Positions 25,846 through 34,442 of a stretch of DNA of 64,000 bases are shown one piece after another. Position 1 is the first letter of the stretch, and each line of letters begins with the position of its first letter. A program made the position numbers and the translations under genes. Under the pieces are notes generated by a model. That model worked only from the letters and a program-made list of their open reading frames with translations, did not search any database and was not told where the DNA came from. Origin of the DNA: Hymenobacter nitidus (GTDB lineage Bacteria > Bacteroidota > Bacteroidia > Cytophagales > Hymenobacteraceae); NCBI RefSeq assembly GCF_020447315.1, contig NZ_JAJADQ010000005.1:248001-312000 (forward strand), in the 5' to 3' direction.

Positions 25846-26913
25846 ATGTCACTTCCCAAGTTTGCTCCTCCGCGTAACTTTTACGCCGAGTTACGAGCCC
25901 GCACCAATCAGTATTTCGAAGACGCCGGCAAGTCTAGCACGGGCGGTTTCCGCATATTCAGCAAAGCCCTGCTGCTGACCTCGGCTTTTGTGCTGGTGTA
26001 CGTGCACCTCGTGTTTTTCACGCCCGCCACGCTGCTGGCCCTGCTGGAATGCGTGCTGCTGGGTGGCATTATTTCCGCCATCGGCTTCAACGTGATGCAC
26101 GACGGCGCCCACGGCTCGTTCAGCAGCAACAAATGGCTGAATCATTTCGCGGCCTTTACCTTGAACATTCTGGGTGGCAGCAGCTACATGTGGAACGCCA
26201 AGCACAACGTGATTCACCACATGTACACCAACATTGAGGGCGCCGACGACGACATCGACATCCGGCCCTGGATGCGCATGAGCCAGGGGCAGCCCCGCCA
26301 CAAGCTGCACCGCTTTCAGCACCTGTACTTCTGGTTTCTGTACTGCATGCTTTACATCTCCTGGATTTTCGTGATGGACTACCAGAAGTACTTCACCAAG
26401 AAAATCGGGGATATGCCGCTCAAAAAGATGGACACGGCCGACCACCTCATTTTTTGGGGCTTTAAAGTGCTCAACCTCTTCCTCTACATTGCCCTCCCGA
26501 TTTACACGGTCGGCTTTCTGGGCTGGCTGGCCGGCTTTGCCGTGACGACCTGCTTCGCGGGCCTAGTGCTGAGCCTGGTGTTCCAGCTGGCGCACACTGT
26601 GGAGCACACGGCTTTCCCAGTGCCTCACGAAACTACTGGCAAGATGGAAGACGAGTGGGCGATTCACCAGATCAAGACTACGGCCAACTTCGCTACCGAA
26701 AACCGGGTAATCAGCTGGTTAGTGGGCGGCCTAAACTTTCAGGTTGAGCATCATTTGTTCCCGAAGATTTCGCACGTGCATTACCCAGCCATTAGCAAGA
26801 TTATCAAGCAGATGTGCGGTGAATACGGCGTTGAATACATTGAGTACCCCAAAATGCGCTACGCTGTGGCTTCCCACGTATCGTTTCTACGCCAGATGGG
26901 CCGGGCCGCATAA
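25846..26913 (+). CDS. front-end fatty acid (acyl-CoA) desaturase, copy 2
   Basis: A 355-residue paralogue of the preceding gene with the same length and all three histidine boxes (HDGAH, HNVIHH, QVEHH). Long identical blocks include GLNFQVEHHLFPKISHVHY and the C-terminal RYAVASHVSFLRQMGRA. The differences are concentrated in the N-terminal 60 residues and in the loop between boxes 2 and 3, so substrate or position specificity may differ. The ATG at 25846 aligns exactly with the start of copy 1. A long palindromic terminator follows at 26929-26993. Confidence 0.92.
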   Translation: MSLPKFAPPRNFYAELRARTNQYFEDAGKSSTGGFRIFSKALLLTSAFVLVYVHLVFFTPATLLALLECVLLGGIISAIGFNVMHDGAHGSFSSNKWLNHFAAFTLNILGGSSYMWNAKHNVIHHMYTNIEGADDDIDIRPWMRMSQGQPRHKLHRFQHLYFWFLYCMLYISWIFVMDYQKYFTKKIGDMPLKKMDTADHLIFWGFKVLNLFLYIALPIYTVGFLGWLAGFAVTTCFAGLVLSLVFQLAHTVEHTAFPVPHETTGKMEDEWAIHQIKTTANFATENRVISWLVGGLNFQVEHHLFPKISHVHYPAISKIIKQMCGEYGVEYIEYPKMRYAVASHVSFLRQMGRAA

Positions 26914-26928
26914 GGCTGGTGCCGTTCC

Positions 26929-26993
26929 GTAATCAGTAGCAATTAAAAAAGGCCCGCTCCATGAGCGGGCCTTTTTTAATTGCTACTGATTAC
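26929..26993 (+). terminator. 30-bp perfect inverted repeat acting as terminator
   Basis: The arms 26929-26958 and 26964-26993 are exact reverse complements around the loop CCATG. The inner part is a normal terminator (AAAAAAGGCCCGCT, AGCGGGCCTTTTTT). The outer part extends it by about 16 bp with GTAATCAGTAGCAATT. Confidence 0.85.
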
Positions 26994-27019
26994 AAATCAA
27001 TTGCTACTGATTACAAATC
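26978..27019 (+). repeat. two perfect tandem copies of a 21-nt unit
   Basis: AATTGCTACTGATTACAAAT plus C occurs twice head to tail (26978-26998 and 26999-27019). The first copy is also the outer arm of the adjacent inverted repeat. Confidence 0.85.
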
Positions 27020-27048
27020 ATAGGCTTGGTAAGCCTAAGTATGGCACG

Positions 27049-27897
27049 TTAGCCAGCCGAATGCACACCGATAAATGCCTGTAGATCTTTGTTCAGCCGG
27101 TCTTTCTCCGTTATGAACAGGCCGTGGGGCGCGCCATCGTACTCGATGTACTGGGCGTGGGGCACATATTGTGTCATGCGCTGCCCACTCACCTTGATCG
27201 GCACGGTTTCGTCGCTGGTGCCGTGAATAACCAGGGTCGGCACTTTCACGCTCTTTAGGTCCTGGCGGAAGTCGGTGGCGGCAAAGGCGTACACGTCCTG
27301 TTCAGTAGCGCGGGGCGAGGCCAATTGGCACATCGACTGCATCCAGTCCAGCGTAGCCTGGCTCACTGGGTGGCTAAGGGTACCCACGCCGAAAAACTGC
27401 TTGCCAAAGGTGCTCAGGAAGTCGAACCGGTCTTTGCGGATACCTTCCACCATTTTATCGAAGTTCTCCTTAGGGGCGCCGTCGGGGTTGTCGTCGGTTT
27501 GCAGCAAGTAGGGCGTCACGGCCGCTACGAAAGCCACGCGGCCCACCCGGGCCCCGCCGTGGCGGCTCATGTAGCGTGCTACCTCACCGCCGCCCATCGA
27601 AAAGCCGACCAGCGTTACGTCCTGCAAATCTAGCTCGTCGAGCACCGCTTTCAGGTCGTCGGCCAGGGTATCGTAATCATGGCCGTCCCAGGTTTTGGTG
27701 GAGTTGCCGAAACCGCGGCGGGTGTAGGCAATAACGCGGTTGCCGTGCTTGGGTAGCTCGGCCAACTGGTACTCCCACATCTCGTAGGAGGCAGGCCAGC
27801 CGTGAATCAGCACTACCGGTTTGCCCTGGCCCTGGTCGATGTAGTGTAGTCTGATGTCCTGGCCATTGGTGTCCTGGCCGACTTTAATGTAGCTCAT
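27049..27897 (-). CDS. alpha/beta hydrolase, non-haem haloperoxidase/esterase type
   Basis: A 282-residue enzyme from the ATG at 27897; the frame is open further upstream but without coding character. The catalytic triad can be placed: Ser100 in LVGFSMGGGE, Asp229 in HGTSDETVP and His258 in DGAPHGLF. The oxyanion-hole motif is VVLIHGWPAS. The closest known group is the cofactor-free chloroperoxidases, which in practice act as esterases or perhydrolases. No signal peptide is seen. It stands alone on the minus strand. Confidence 0.92.
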   Translation of the reverse strand: MSYIKVGQDTNGQDIRLHYIDQGQGKPVVLIHGWPASYEMWEYQLAELPKHGNRVIAYTRRGFGNSTKTWDGHDYDTLADDLKAVLDELDLQDVTLVGFSMGGGEVARYMSRHGGARVGRVAFVAAVTPYLLQTDDNPDGAPKENFDKMVEGIRKDRFDFLSTFGKQFFGVGTLSHPVSQATLDWMQSMCQLASPRATEQDVYAFAATDFRQDLKSVKVPTLVIHGTSDETVPIKVSGQRMTQYVPHAQYIEYDGAPHGLFITEKDRLNKDLQAFIGVHSAG

Positions 27898-28373
27898 GGG
27901 AATAGGGTGTGGTTGGTTGTTGAATATTGCTTCCAGGCGTTTACTGTCGCCTTCAGGAAGGAGTTGTACCGGGCTTTGGCCTCCAAAGCGGCCATAAAGC
28001 TGAAATACACTGTAAATATGGGCGGAGAGGCGCTGAACTTGGATTATAGCACGATGAAATATTATCGTAAAAAGTGTCAGTGTGGAGTTGCGGCCGGTCA
28101 TGTGCTGTCAGCATGCCTGGGCCCAACTCCATATGCCCGCTACGAAAGGCCAAGCCCTGCCTTTCCTTCCTAGTGCCCTATGAGTGCTGGTCGGGACTTC
28201 TTCCGCCAAGGCGTTTACCCGTCACAGGCCAGCAATACGCGGGGCCGGCAACTGAAGTATAGCCGGAAGCAAATAAATATGTATGCTAGTAGCATTATAC
28301 TTTGATTATGGACTAGATTTGAGAAGTTTATATACCAATTCTGTGTCTTGCTGCCAGTCGGGGCAGTGCTTAT
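27898..28373. other. gene-free divergent region
   Basis: No gene is seen in these 476 bases. Positions 28255-28350 are AT-rich and contain ATTATACTTTGATTATG, close to a -7 element, about 70 nt before the M48 protease start. No operator palindrome was found. Confidence 0.4.
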
Positions 28374-29855
28374 ATGTTTCGACTTGTTCTTCTGGTGTGT
28401 CTCGCCGCACTGCATTTTCTGCCTGCCGCCGCCCAGGATCAGCCTTACCTGCCTTACTACTCCCGGGATACCGCGCAGGTGTATCAATTGGCCGTAGCGC
28501 ACCGGAATGCCATAAAAGACCACCTGGTAGTGCCCAAAACCGGCAGCAGCGAATACCGTGACCATTACCGGAAGATTGTCAAGGAAACGTCCGACGAGGT
28601 GTTCAACTCCATTCGCTACTCGGCCCTGCTCGACCCCACCGTGGAGCCCTACGTGCAGCAGGTGTTTCGTCGTATTCTGGCAGCCAATCCGCAGTTGCCG
28701 GCCACGGCTAAGCTGGTACTCAGCCGCAACCCGCAGCCCAATGCCCACGCCGTGGGCACGAGTACCGTGATGCTCAATATCGGCCTGCTGCCCCGGCTCG
28801 AAAACGAAAGCCAGCTGGCCTTCATTCTGTGCCATGAGCTGGCGCACGTGGCCTGCCGGCACATGCAAACCAGCATGCAGGAGCATCTGCTGGCAGTGCA
28901 CAGCAAGGAAATGAAGCGCGAGTACCGGCGCATTCTTAACTCGGAGTACAACATCAGCTCCCAGATTAAGGCGCTGGCCCTGGGCTTTTCCCTCAACAGC
29001 AACTACCACCACCGCCGCTACGAGCGCCAGGCCGATTCCCTGGGCTACGTGCTGTTGTCGCGCACCAGCTACGATGCCTCCCAGGCCTACCGGGCCTTGG
29101 AGCTGCTCGATACCATTGACCAGCCCGAAACCGCCGGCCCACTGCCGTTATCGGCCTATTTCAACTGCGCCGAGTTTCCCCGAACCTTCGCGGCGGCCGA
29201 GAACAAGCCCAAATCCATTTTCACGGTGAAGGCAGCCGAAAAAACGGTGCTCGAAACTACCGATACGCTCAAGTCGCACCCCGACTGCGCCAAGCGGATG
29301 CGCTTCGTGCGCACCCTGGCCCGCGACCAGGTGGCGGCAGGCCCGCAGGCGGCCAGCACGCCGGAGTTTGCGCGCATCCGCCACATTAGCCGCCTAGAGG
29401 TAATCCAGAGTTGGTTCGACTACGACTGCTACGACCACGCCCTGTTCGATGCGCTGCTGCTATTACCCCAGCAGCCCCAGAATAGCTATCTGCGCTCGGT
29501 CGTGCTGCTGAGCTTGTATGAGCTGCAGCAGCATCTGCAGGGGCATACTTACAACGAAGTCGTTTCTACCATTTCCCCGCGCAATTCTGCGCCGTTCAAC
29601 GATCTGCTGCGCGTACTCTACGACCTGCGCCACGACGAGTTCAAAGGGCTGAGCGCCTGCTTTGCACAGGCCAACGAGCCCGGCCAGGCCGACGAATATG
29701 CCCTGGCCGCCCGCTACGCCGCCATGGCGCTGGCGGCCGAACCTGCTACGGCCGCTTCGCTGAAGGCGCAGCTGCAGAAGCAGTACGCCGGGGGCCGGTT
29801 TGAAAAGCTGCTTTTCCCAGTGCCTCCTACCAAAGCAGGTGCTGCCCGCCACTGA
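28374..29855 (+). CDS. M48-family zinc metallopeptidase, secreted
   Basis: A 493-residue protein. Residues 1-20 are a signal peptide (LVLLVCLAALHFLPAAA). The zinc site is HELAH at 154-158, with the third ligand Glu217 in ERQADSLGY, the M48 pattern. The preceding PNAHAVGTSTVMLNIGLL is also typical. After about residue 270 comes a helical region of unknown fold, with no TPR pattern I can be sure of. Family members degrade damaged periplasmic or outer membrane proteins. A secreted unknown follows after 51 nt and may be co-transcribed. Confidence 0.9.
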   Translation: MFRLVLLVCLAALHFLPAAAQDQPYLPYYSRDTAQVYQLAVAHRNAIKDHLVVPKTGSSEYRDHYRKIVKETSDEVFNSIRYSALLDPTVEPYVQQVFRRILAANPQLPATAKLVLSRNPQPNAHAVGTSTVMLNIGLLPRLENESQLAFILCHELAHVACRHMQTSMQEHLLAVHSKEMKREYRRILNSEYNISSQIKALALGFSLNSNYHHRRYERQADSLGYVLLSRTSYDASQAYRALELLDTIDQPETAGPLPLSAYFNCAEFPRTFAAAENKPKSIFTVKAAEKTVLETTDTLKSHPDCAKRMRFVRTLARDQVAAGPQAASTPEFARIRHISRLEVIQSWFDYDCYDHALFDALLLLPQQPQNSYLRSVVLLSLYELQQHLQGHTYNEVVSTISPRNSAPFNDLLRVLYDLRHDEFKGLSACFAQANEPGQADEYALAARYAAMALAAEPATAASLKAQLQKQYAGGRFEKLLFPVPPTKAGAARH

Positions 29856-29906
29856 TTCTTCCCTCTTACATACCTCACCTATTCCCCAATTTTTACCCAA
29901 CCCTTC

Positions 29907-31481
29907 ATGTTGTTTACCAAACGTGCGGCCCTGGCGGCCCTGTTCACGTTGTCGGCGGCGGCCGGCTTCGCCCAAAGCAAAACCCTGGACGGCATCCAGA
30001 ACATGCACCGCTCCGCTTTGTCGCCCATCTATGCCGGCAACGAGGTGAAAGGCTACCTGATGTTTGCTCACGGCGACAAAGCCGACCGCAAAAACGACAA
30101 CTACCTGCTCGACTTCTACGACCAGGACCTGGGCAAAGTGTCCAACATCACCATTCAGAAGCCCGCCAACCGCTTCACGCTGCTCAACAACAGCTTCAAC
30201 GGGTCGGCTTTTGCTTTCTACTTCCTCAATTCCAAGGAAGGAACCCTGGAAATGGAAACCTACGACACCAGCCTGAAAAAGCTCGGCTCCAAGGTTATCG
30301 AAGACCTGTCGAAAGCCGACAAGATGGTGCTGCAGGGCCAACTGCAGGGCAACACCGGCGACGCCGCCGTGATGGGCGGGGCCATGCACCTGTTTCCGGT
30401 GCCCGGCCAGGGCTTCGTGCGCAACAGCTACACCGGCATGATGAAAGGCTTTGCCCTGGTGATGTACGACGATAACATGAAGCCCAAATGGCGCTTTGCC
30501 TCCGACGAGAAATCGAAGTTCTACGAGTCAATTGGCCTCACCGAAGCTACCGATAAGTACATCCTGGCCATGAAGATGCGGCGCGACGGCGCCATGTCGC
30601 GCCAGATGACGTCCTCTATGGTCGCCATTGACGCCACCACCGGCAAGAAAGTCATGGACATGCCCGTGGAAACCAGCAAAACCGAGCAGCTGTCGCTCAG
30701 CTCCTTCACCTTCGACGCCTCCAAGCGCGAGTTTGTGGCAGTGGGCGAATACTACCGGCTCGATGACAAGCCCTTTGTCAACAAAAGCCTGGGCTTCTAC
30801 ATCAAGCGCTTCAATGAGGCTGGCAAGCTGGTAGGCACCAAAAACTACGGCTGGCAGAAAGAGGTAATGTCGCTGATGCCCGCCGAAGCCCGGCCCAGCC
30901 TGGAAGACAACTACGTGAACTACACCCACTCCATCGTGAAAGGCTCCAACGGTAAGCTCTACATCGTGGCCGAGCAGTTCAAAATTGTCGGCGACGGCCT
31001 GGGTATTGCCCTCACGGTGCTGGGCGGCCGCGGCGCCAGCGTATCGAAAGGCAAGGTGGCCAACATGTTCGTGTTCGAGCTGGACCCGGAGGCAAAGCTT
31101 TCCAGCGTGAAGTTCTATCCCAAGAATGTCACCAACGCCACGTTGCCCGCCGGTACCGGCTTTATGAGTGCCGGCCTGCTGGGCAGCATCATGAAATCCC
31201 AGGGCGACTTCGACTACCAGTTCATGCAGCGCGATGATGCCAACACCCAGTTCAACGTGGTGTATATCAACTTCGACAAGGAGAAGGGCGAAGATGCCAA
31301 GCTCTACATCGGCAACATTGCCTTCGGCGACAACGGCAAGTACGCCTTCGACAAAATCGATATGACTACCGGCGCCAACTATTCTTACCTGTACCCGGCC
31401 AAGCCCGGCTACGTCATGCTGGCGGGCTTCAACAAGAAGAAAAGCCAGCTGGGCATGAAGCTGGTGAAGCTCAACATCTGA
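29907..31481 (+). CDS. secreted protein of unknown function (possibly DUF6770)
   Basis: A 524-residue protein with a signal peptide (about 1-22, ending SAAAGFAQ). The mature protein is rich in strands and aromatic residues with repeating blade-like segments (for example GYLMFAHGDKADRKNDNYLL and KPKWRFASDEKSKFY), which suggests a beta-propeller. It may belong to DUF6770 of Bacteroidota, but I am not certain. It directly follows the M48 protease gene on the same strand. A terminator lies at 31492-31539. Confidence 0.7.
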   Translation: MLFTKRAALAALFTLSAAAGFAQSKTLDGIQNMHRSALSPIYAGNEVKGYLMFAHGDKADRKNDNYLLDFYDQDLGKVSNITIQKPANRFTLLNNSFNGSAFAFYFLNSKEGTLEMETYDTSLKKLGSKVIEDLSKADKMVLQGQLQGNTGDAAVMGGAMHLFPVPGQGFVRNSYTGMMKGFALVMYDDNMKPKWRFASDEKSKFYESIGLTEATDKYILAMKMRRDGAMSRQMTSSMVAIDATTGKKVMDMPVETSKTEQLSLSSFTFDASKREFVAVGEYYRLDDKPFVNKSLGFYIKRFNEAGKLVGTKNYGWQKEVMSLMPAEARPSLEDNYVNYTHSIVKGSNGKLYIVAEQFKIVGDGLGIALTVLGGRGASVSKGKVANMFVFELDPEAKLSSVKFYPKNVTNATLPAGTGFMSAGLLGSIMKSQGDFDYQFMQRDDANTQFNVVYINFDKEKGEDAKLYIGNIAFGDNGKYAFDKIDMTTGANYSYLYPAKPGYVMLAGFNKKKSQLGMKLVKLNI

Positions 31482-31491
31482 GTGCCGCTCT

Positions 31492-31539
31492 CCCCCAACA
31501 AAAAAGGCCCGGCGCATAGCCAGGCTTTTTTTGTTGGGG
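31492..31539 (+). terminator. terminator after the secreted unknown
   Basis: CCCCAACAAAAAAGGCCCGG and CCAGGCTTTTTTTGTTGGGG form a long, near-perfect hairpin with a T-run, close behind the stop at 31481. Confidence 0.8.
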
Positions 31540-31612
31540 TGTCAAATTTTCATGCCATCAAAGTAGTGCTTTTCAGACGCTTCAGCCCCTGGGAAACTTC
31601 CGGCAAAGTCTG

Positions 31613-31620
31613 TATCTTTG
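31613..31620 (+). promoter_or_regulatory. -7 box of the rpsA promoter
   Basis: TATCTTTG is an exact TAnnTTTG box 110 nt ahead of the rpsA ATG and implies a leader of about 100 nt. Confidence 0.55.
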
Positions 31621-31623
31621 CCG

Positions 31624-31719
31624 CCCCGCCAGGGTGGCGGGGTCTGAGGCTGTGCTTCAGGAAGTTACTCATAACGCGGACCCGGATTTGATCCTAAGCC
31701 GGCCGTGTATAGTAGGATC
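31624..31719 (+). promoter_or_regulatory. structured rpsA leader with two hairpins
   Basis: Within the inferred 5' leader, CCCCGCC-AGG-GTGGCGGGG (31624-31642) and GATCCTA...TAGGATC (31690-31719) can form two stems. The second ends 10 nt before the start codon and would sit over the ribosome entry site. Feedback by S1 on its own mRNA is known in Gammaproteobacteria; a similar role here is inference. Confidence 0.4.
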
Positions 31720-31729
31720 AACCAGTATT

Positions 31730-33847
31730 ATGGCAGTAGAAGTAGTAGACAACTTCGATTGGGACAACATTGGCGCTTCGCAGTTCGGTGGTAACTATAC
31801 CGCAGAGCAGCGCGCCGAGATGGAGCAGATGTACGGCGACACGCTGACGACTGTCCAGGAAGAAGAAGTGGTAAAAGGTACCGTAGTAGGTATCACCGAC
31901 CGCGACGTAATCCTGAACATCGGCTTCAAGTCGGACGGCTTGGTGCCCCTGTCGGAATTCCGCGACCTGACCGACCTCAAAATCGGTGACCAGGTAGAGG
32001 TGTTCATCGAAGACCAGGAAGACTCCAACGGTCAGCTGATCCTGAGCCGCAAGAAGGCGAAGATCAAGCAGGCTTGGAAGTCTATCTACGATGCTCTGGA
32101 GAATGACACCATTCTCGAAGGCGTGGTAAAGCGTCGGACCAAAGGTGGTCTGATCATGGATCTGGACGGCGTAGAAGCCTTCCTGCCCGGCTCGCAGATT
32201 GATGTGAAGCCTATCCGTGACTTCGACATTTATGTCGGCCGTCGTATGGAAGTGAAGGTTGTGAAAATCAACGCCGCTTTCGACAACGTAGTAGTATCGC
32301 ACAAAGTCCTGATCGAGAAAGACCTCGAGAAGCAGCGCGAAGCTATCCTCAACAACCTGGAGAAAGGCCAGATCCTCGAAGGCGTTATCAAGAACATGAC
32401 CAACTTCGGTGTGTTCATCGACCTTGGTGGTGTCGACGGTCTGCTGCACATCACGGACATCTCGTGGGGCCGCATCGCTCATCCGAGCGAAGTACTGCAG
32501 CTCGACCAGAAACTGAACGTGGTTGTTCTGGACTTCGACGAAGCCAAGAAGCGTATCTCGCTCGGCCTGAAGCAGCTGACTCCCCACCCATGGGATTCGC
32601 TCGTCGCCGAAATGGGCGTAGGCTCGAAGGTGAAAGGCCGCATCGTAAACGTAGCCGACTATGGCGCGTTCATGGAAATCATCCCCGGCGTGGAAGGTCT
32701 GATCCACGTGTCGGAAATGAGCTGGAGCCAGCACCTGCGCAACCCGCAGGACTTCATCAAGCAGGGCGACGTAGTTGAGGCTCAGATCCTGACCCTCGAC
32801 CGCGAAGACCGCAAGATGAGCCTGGGCATCAAGCAACTGACCGAAGACCCATGGACCCGCGCTGACTTCGGCACGAAGTACGCCGTAGGTTCCAAGCACA
32901 ACGGTCTGGTGCGCAACCTGACCAACTTCGGCCTGTTCGTAGAACTGGAAGAAGGTGTAGACGGCCTGGTGCACGTGTCCGACCTGTCGTGGACCAAGAA
33001 GATCAAGCACCCCTCCGAAATGGTGAAGGTGGGCGACCGTCTGGACGTGCAGGTACTGGAGCTCGACGTAGCCAACCGTCGTCTGGCCCTGGGCCACAAG
33101 CAGCTGGAAGAAAACCCCTGGGATACGTTCCAGACGGTGTTCACCCCCGGCTCGGTTCACAAGGCTACCATCACCGAGAAAAACGACCGTGGTGCCGTGC
33201 TCGAGCTGCCCTACGGCATCGAAGGCTTCGCGTATCCTAAGTCGCTGCAGAAAGAAGACGGCTCGCAGGCTGAGAACGGCGAGCAGCTGGACTTCCGCGT
33301 AGTGGAATTCTCGAAGGATGACCGTCGTATCGTACTGTCGCACACGGCTGCTTACAACCAGCAGGCTGAAGAGGATAGCCGCGCTTCGAAATTCACCAAG
33401 AAGAAGCCCGCCGGCGGTGCCGGTGCTGGTGCTCAAGGTGAAGGCAAGCTGAGCGACCTGAAGAAGCCCGCCGTAGGTGAGAAGTCGACCCTGGGTGATC
33501 TGGATGCTCTGTCCGCTCTGCGCGACAAGATGATGGGTACCGAGCGTCAGGCTGGTGAGCAGAAGCTGCAGGCTACGGCCGAGCCCAAAGCTGCCAAGGC
33601 TGAAGCTCCCGCCGCTGAGGCTGCTACTGAGGCTCCGGCCGAAGGTGGTATCCTGGCTGCCGTAACCGGTGCTGCTTCGGCCGCATTCGACAAAGTATCG
33701 GAAGTAGCCGGCGACGCCCTCGACGCTGCTACCCACTCCGCTGCTTTCGAGAAAGCTAAAGAAGTAGCTGGCGACGTAGTCGACAAAGTGAAAGGTGCAA
33801 TTGCCGGCGACGATGCTGCTGACAAGAAAGACGAGGAGAAAGCCTAA
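31730..33847 (+). CDS. rpsA: 30S ribosomal protein S1
   Basis: A 705-residue protein with six S1 RNA-binding domains in residues about 40-545. These include domain 3 (NMTNFGVFIDLGGVDGLLHI), domain 4 (DYGAFMEIIPGVEGLIHVSE) and domain 5 (NLTNFGLFVELEEGVDGLVH). S1 brings mRNA to the 30S subunit, which matters in Bacteroidota where Shine-Dalgarno sites are weak. After about residue 550 comes an Ala/Lys/Glu-rich tail of some 155 residues ending in amphipathic repeats (FDKVSEVAGDALDAA, FEKAKEVAGDVVDKV). Codon use (many CGT and GGT) differs from neighbours, as expected for a highly expressed gene. The ATG at 31730 fits the family; the upstream open frame is leader. Confidence 0.96.
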   Translation: MAVEVVDNFDWDNIGASQFGGNYTAEQRAEMEQMYGDTLTTVQEEEVVKGTVVGITDRDVILNIGFKSDGLVPLSEFRDLTDLKIGDQVEVFIEDQEDSNGQLILSRKKAKIKQAWKSIYDALENDTILEGVVKRRTKGGLIMDLDGVEAFLPGSQIDVKPIRDFDIYVGRRMEVKVVKINAAFDNVVVSHKVLIEKDLEKQREAILNNLEKGQILEGVIKNMTNFGVFIDLGGVDGLLHITDISWGRIAHPSEVLQLDQKLNVVVLDFDEAKKRISLGLKQLTPHPWDSLVAEMGVGSKVKGRIVNVADYGAFMEIIPGVEGLIHVSEMSWSQHLRNPQDFIKQGDVVEAQILTLDREDRKMSLGIKQLTEDPWTRADFGTKYAVGSKHNGLVRNLTNFGLFVELEEGVDGLVHVSDLSWTKKIKHPSEMVKVGDRLDVQVLELDVANRRLALGHKQLEENPWDTFQTVFTPGSVHKATITEKNDRGAVLELPYGIEGFAYPKSLQKEDGSQAENGEQLDFRVVEFSKDDRRIVLSHTAAYNQQAEEDSRASKFTKKKPAGGAGAGAQGEGKLSDLKKPAVGEKSTLGDLDALSALRDKMMGTERQAGEQKLQATAEPKAAKAEAPAAEAATEAPAEGGILAAVTGAASAAFDKVSEVAGDALDAATHSAAFEKAKEVAGDVVDKVKGAIAGDDAADKKDEEKA

Positions 33848-33871
33848 GCTTATCTAAGTCAAGAGTAGAAG

Positions 33872-33902
33872 AGGCCCCGGAGCAATCCGGGGCCTTTTTT
33901 TG
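33872..33902 (+). terminator. rpsA terminator
   Basis: AGGCCCCGGA-GCAA-TCCGGGGCCT followed by seven T residues, 25 nt behind the rpsA stop. Confidence 0.9.
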
Positions 33903-34098
33903 TGCCCTATCGTAATCCTTACCAGAACAGAAAGGTGTAGGCCAGGCGCTACGACAAGCTCAAGCAGATGGGAGGGAGGGAGGCCGCCGGATTTCTTCTC
34001 GCAGATACCCAACTGCTTACCCGCTAGTAGCAGGAAAAACGCGCTTTTGATTTGGAAAAGGAAGAATATGCCGTAGCTTTGCATCCCAATCCACGCAC

Positions 34099-34169
34099 GG
34101 TGACGTGACCGAGTGGCTAGGTAGAGGTCTGCAAAACCTCCTACAGCGGTTCGAATCCGCTCGTCACCT
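34099..34169 (+). tRNA. tRNA-Cys (anticodon GCA)
   Basis: A 71-nt cloverleaf. The acceptor stem is GGTGACG/CGTCACC. The D stem is ACC/GGT. The anticodon stem GAGGT/ACCTC holds the loop CTGCAAA with anticodon GCA at 34131-34133. The T stem is AGCGG/CCGCT with loop TTCGAAT. The unpaired base 73 is T (U73), the known identity element of tRNA-Cys. CCA is not encoded. Confidence 0.95.
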
Positions 34170-34205
34170 CTCTTTATTTTAGTTCCTGTTTTCAGTAGCT
34201 CTGTG

Positions 34206-34236
34206 CCCCGGTCGATTAGCCCCGACCGGGGTTTTT
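34206..34236 (+). terminator. terminator after tRNA-Cys
   Basis: CCCCGGTCG pairs with CGACCGGGG and five T residues follow, 37 nt behind the tRNA. Confidence 0.8.
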
Positions 34237-34442
34237 GCTTTTAGCCCGGTCGATATAGCGGATTACCCATATTTTTTGACTGGTATTTATACGCAGGCAG
34301 TGCGGTTGATTGCCTGAGGGTGAAAGGGTTTGGAATAAATGCGTAAAACCGCCTGCCCAGCGAGTTTCCTGAATCATTATCCCTACATTTCATTTCCGCG
34401 TAAAAGCGCGCACGCAAGTATTCCCTTTCTGCCTTTCACCCT
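34237..34442 (+). other. upstream region of cphA
   Basis: No gene is seen. The segment is less GC-rich than its surroundings. TACATTTC at about 34384, near the end of the region, is close to the TAnnTTTG box. Confidence 0.35.

Noticed and set aside
31718..33736. 672-codon minus-strand frame opposite rpsA
   Set aside because: It arises from the strong codon bias of rpsA on the other strand; it shows no motifs and no plausible start.
34099..34442. Genomic island attached to tRNA-Cys
   Set aside because: There is no integrase and no repeat of the tRNA 3' end that I could find; the following gene is a normal cphA.
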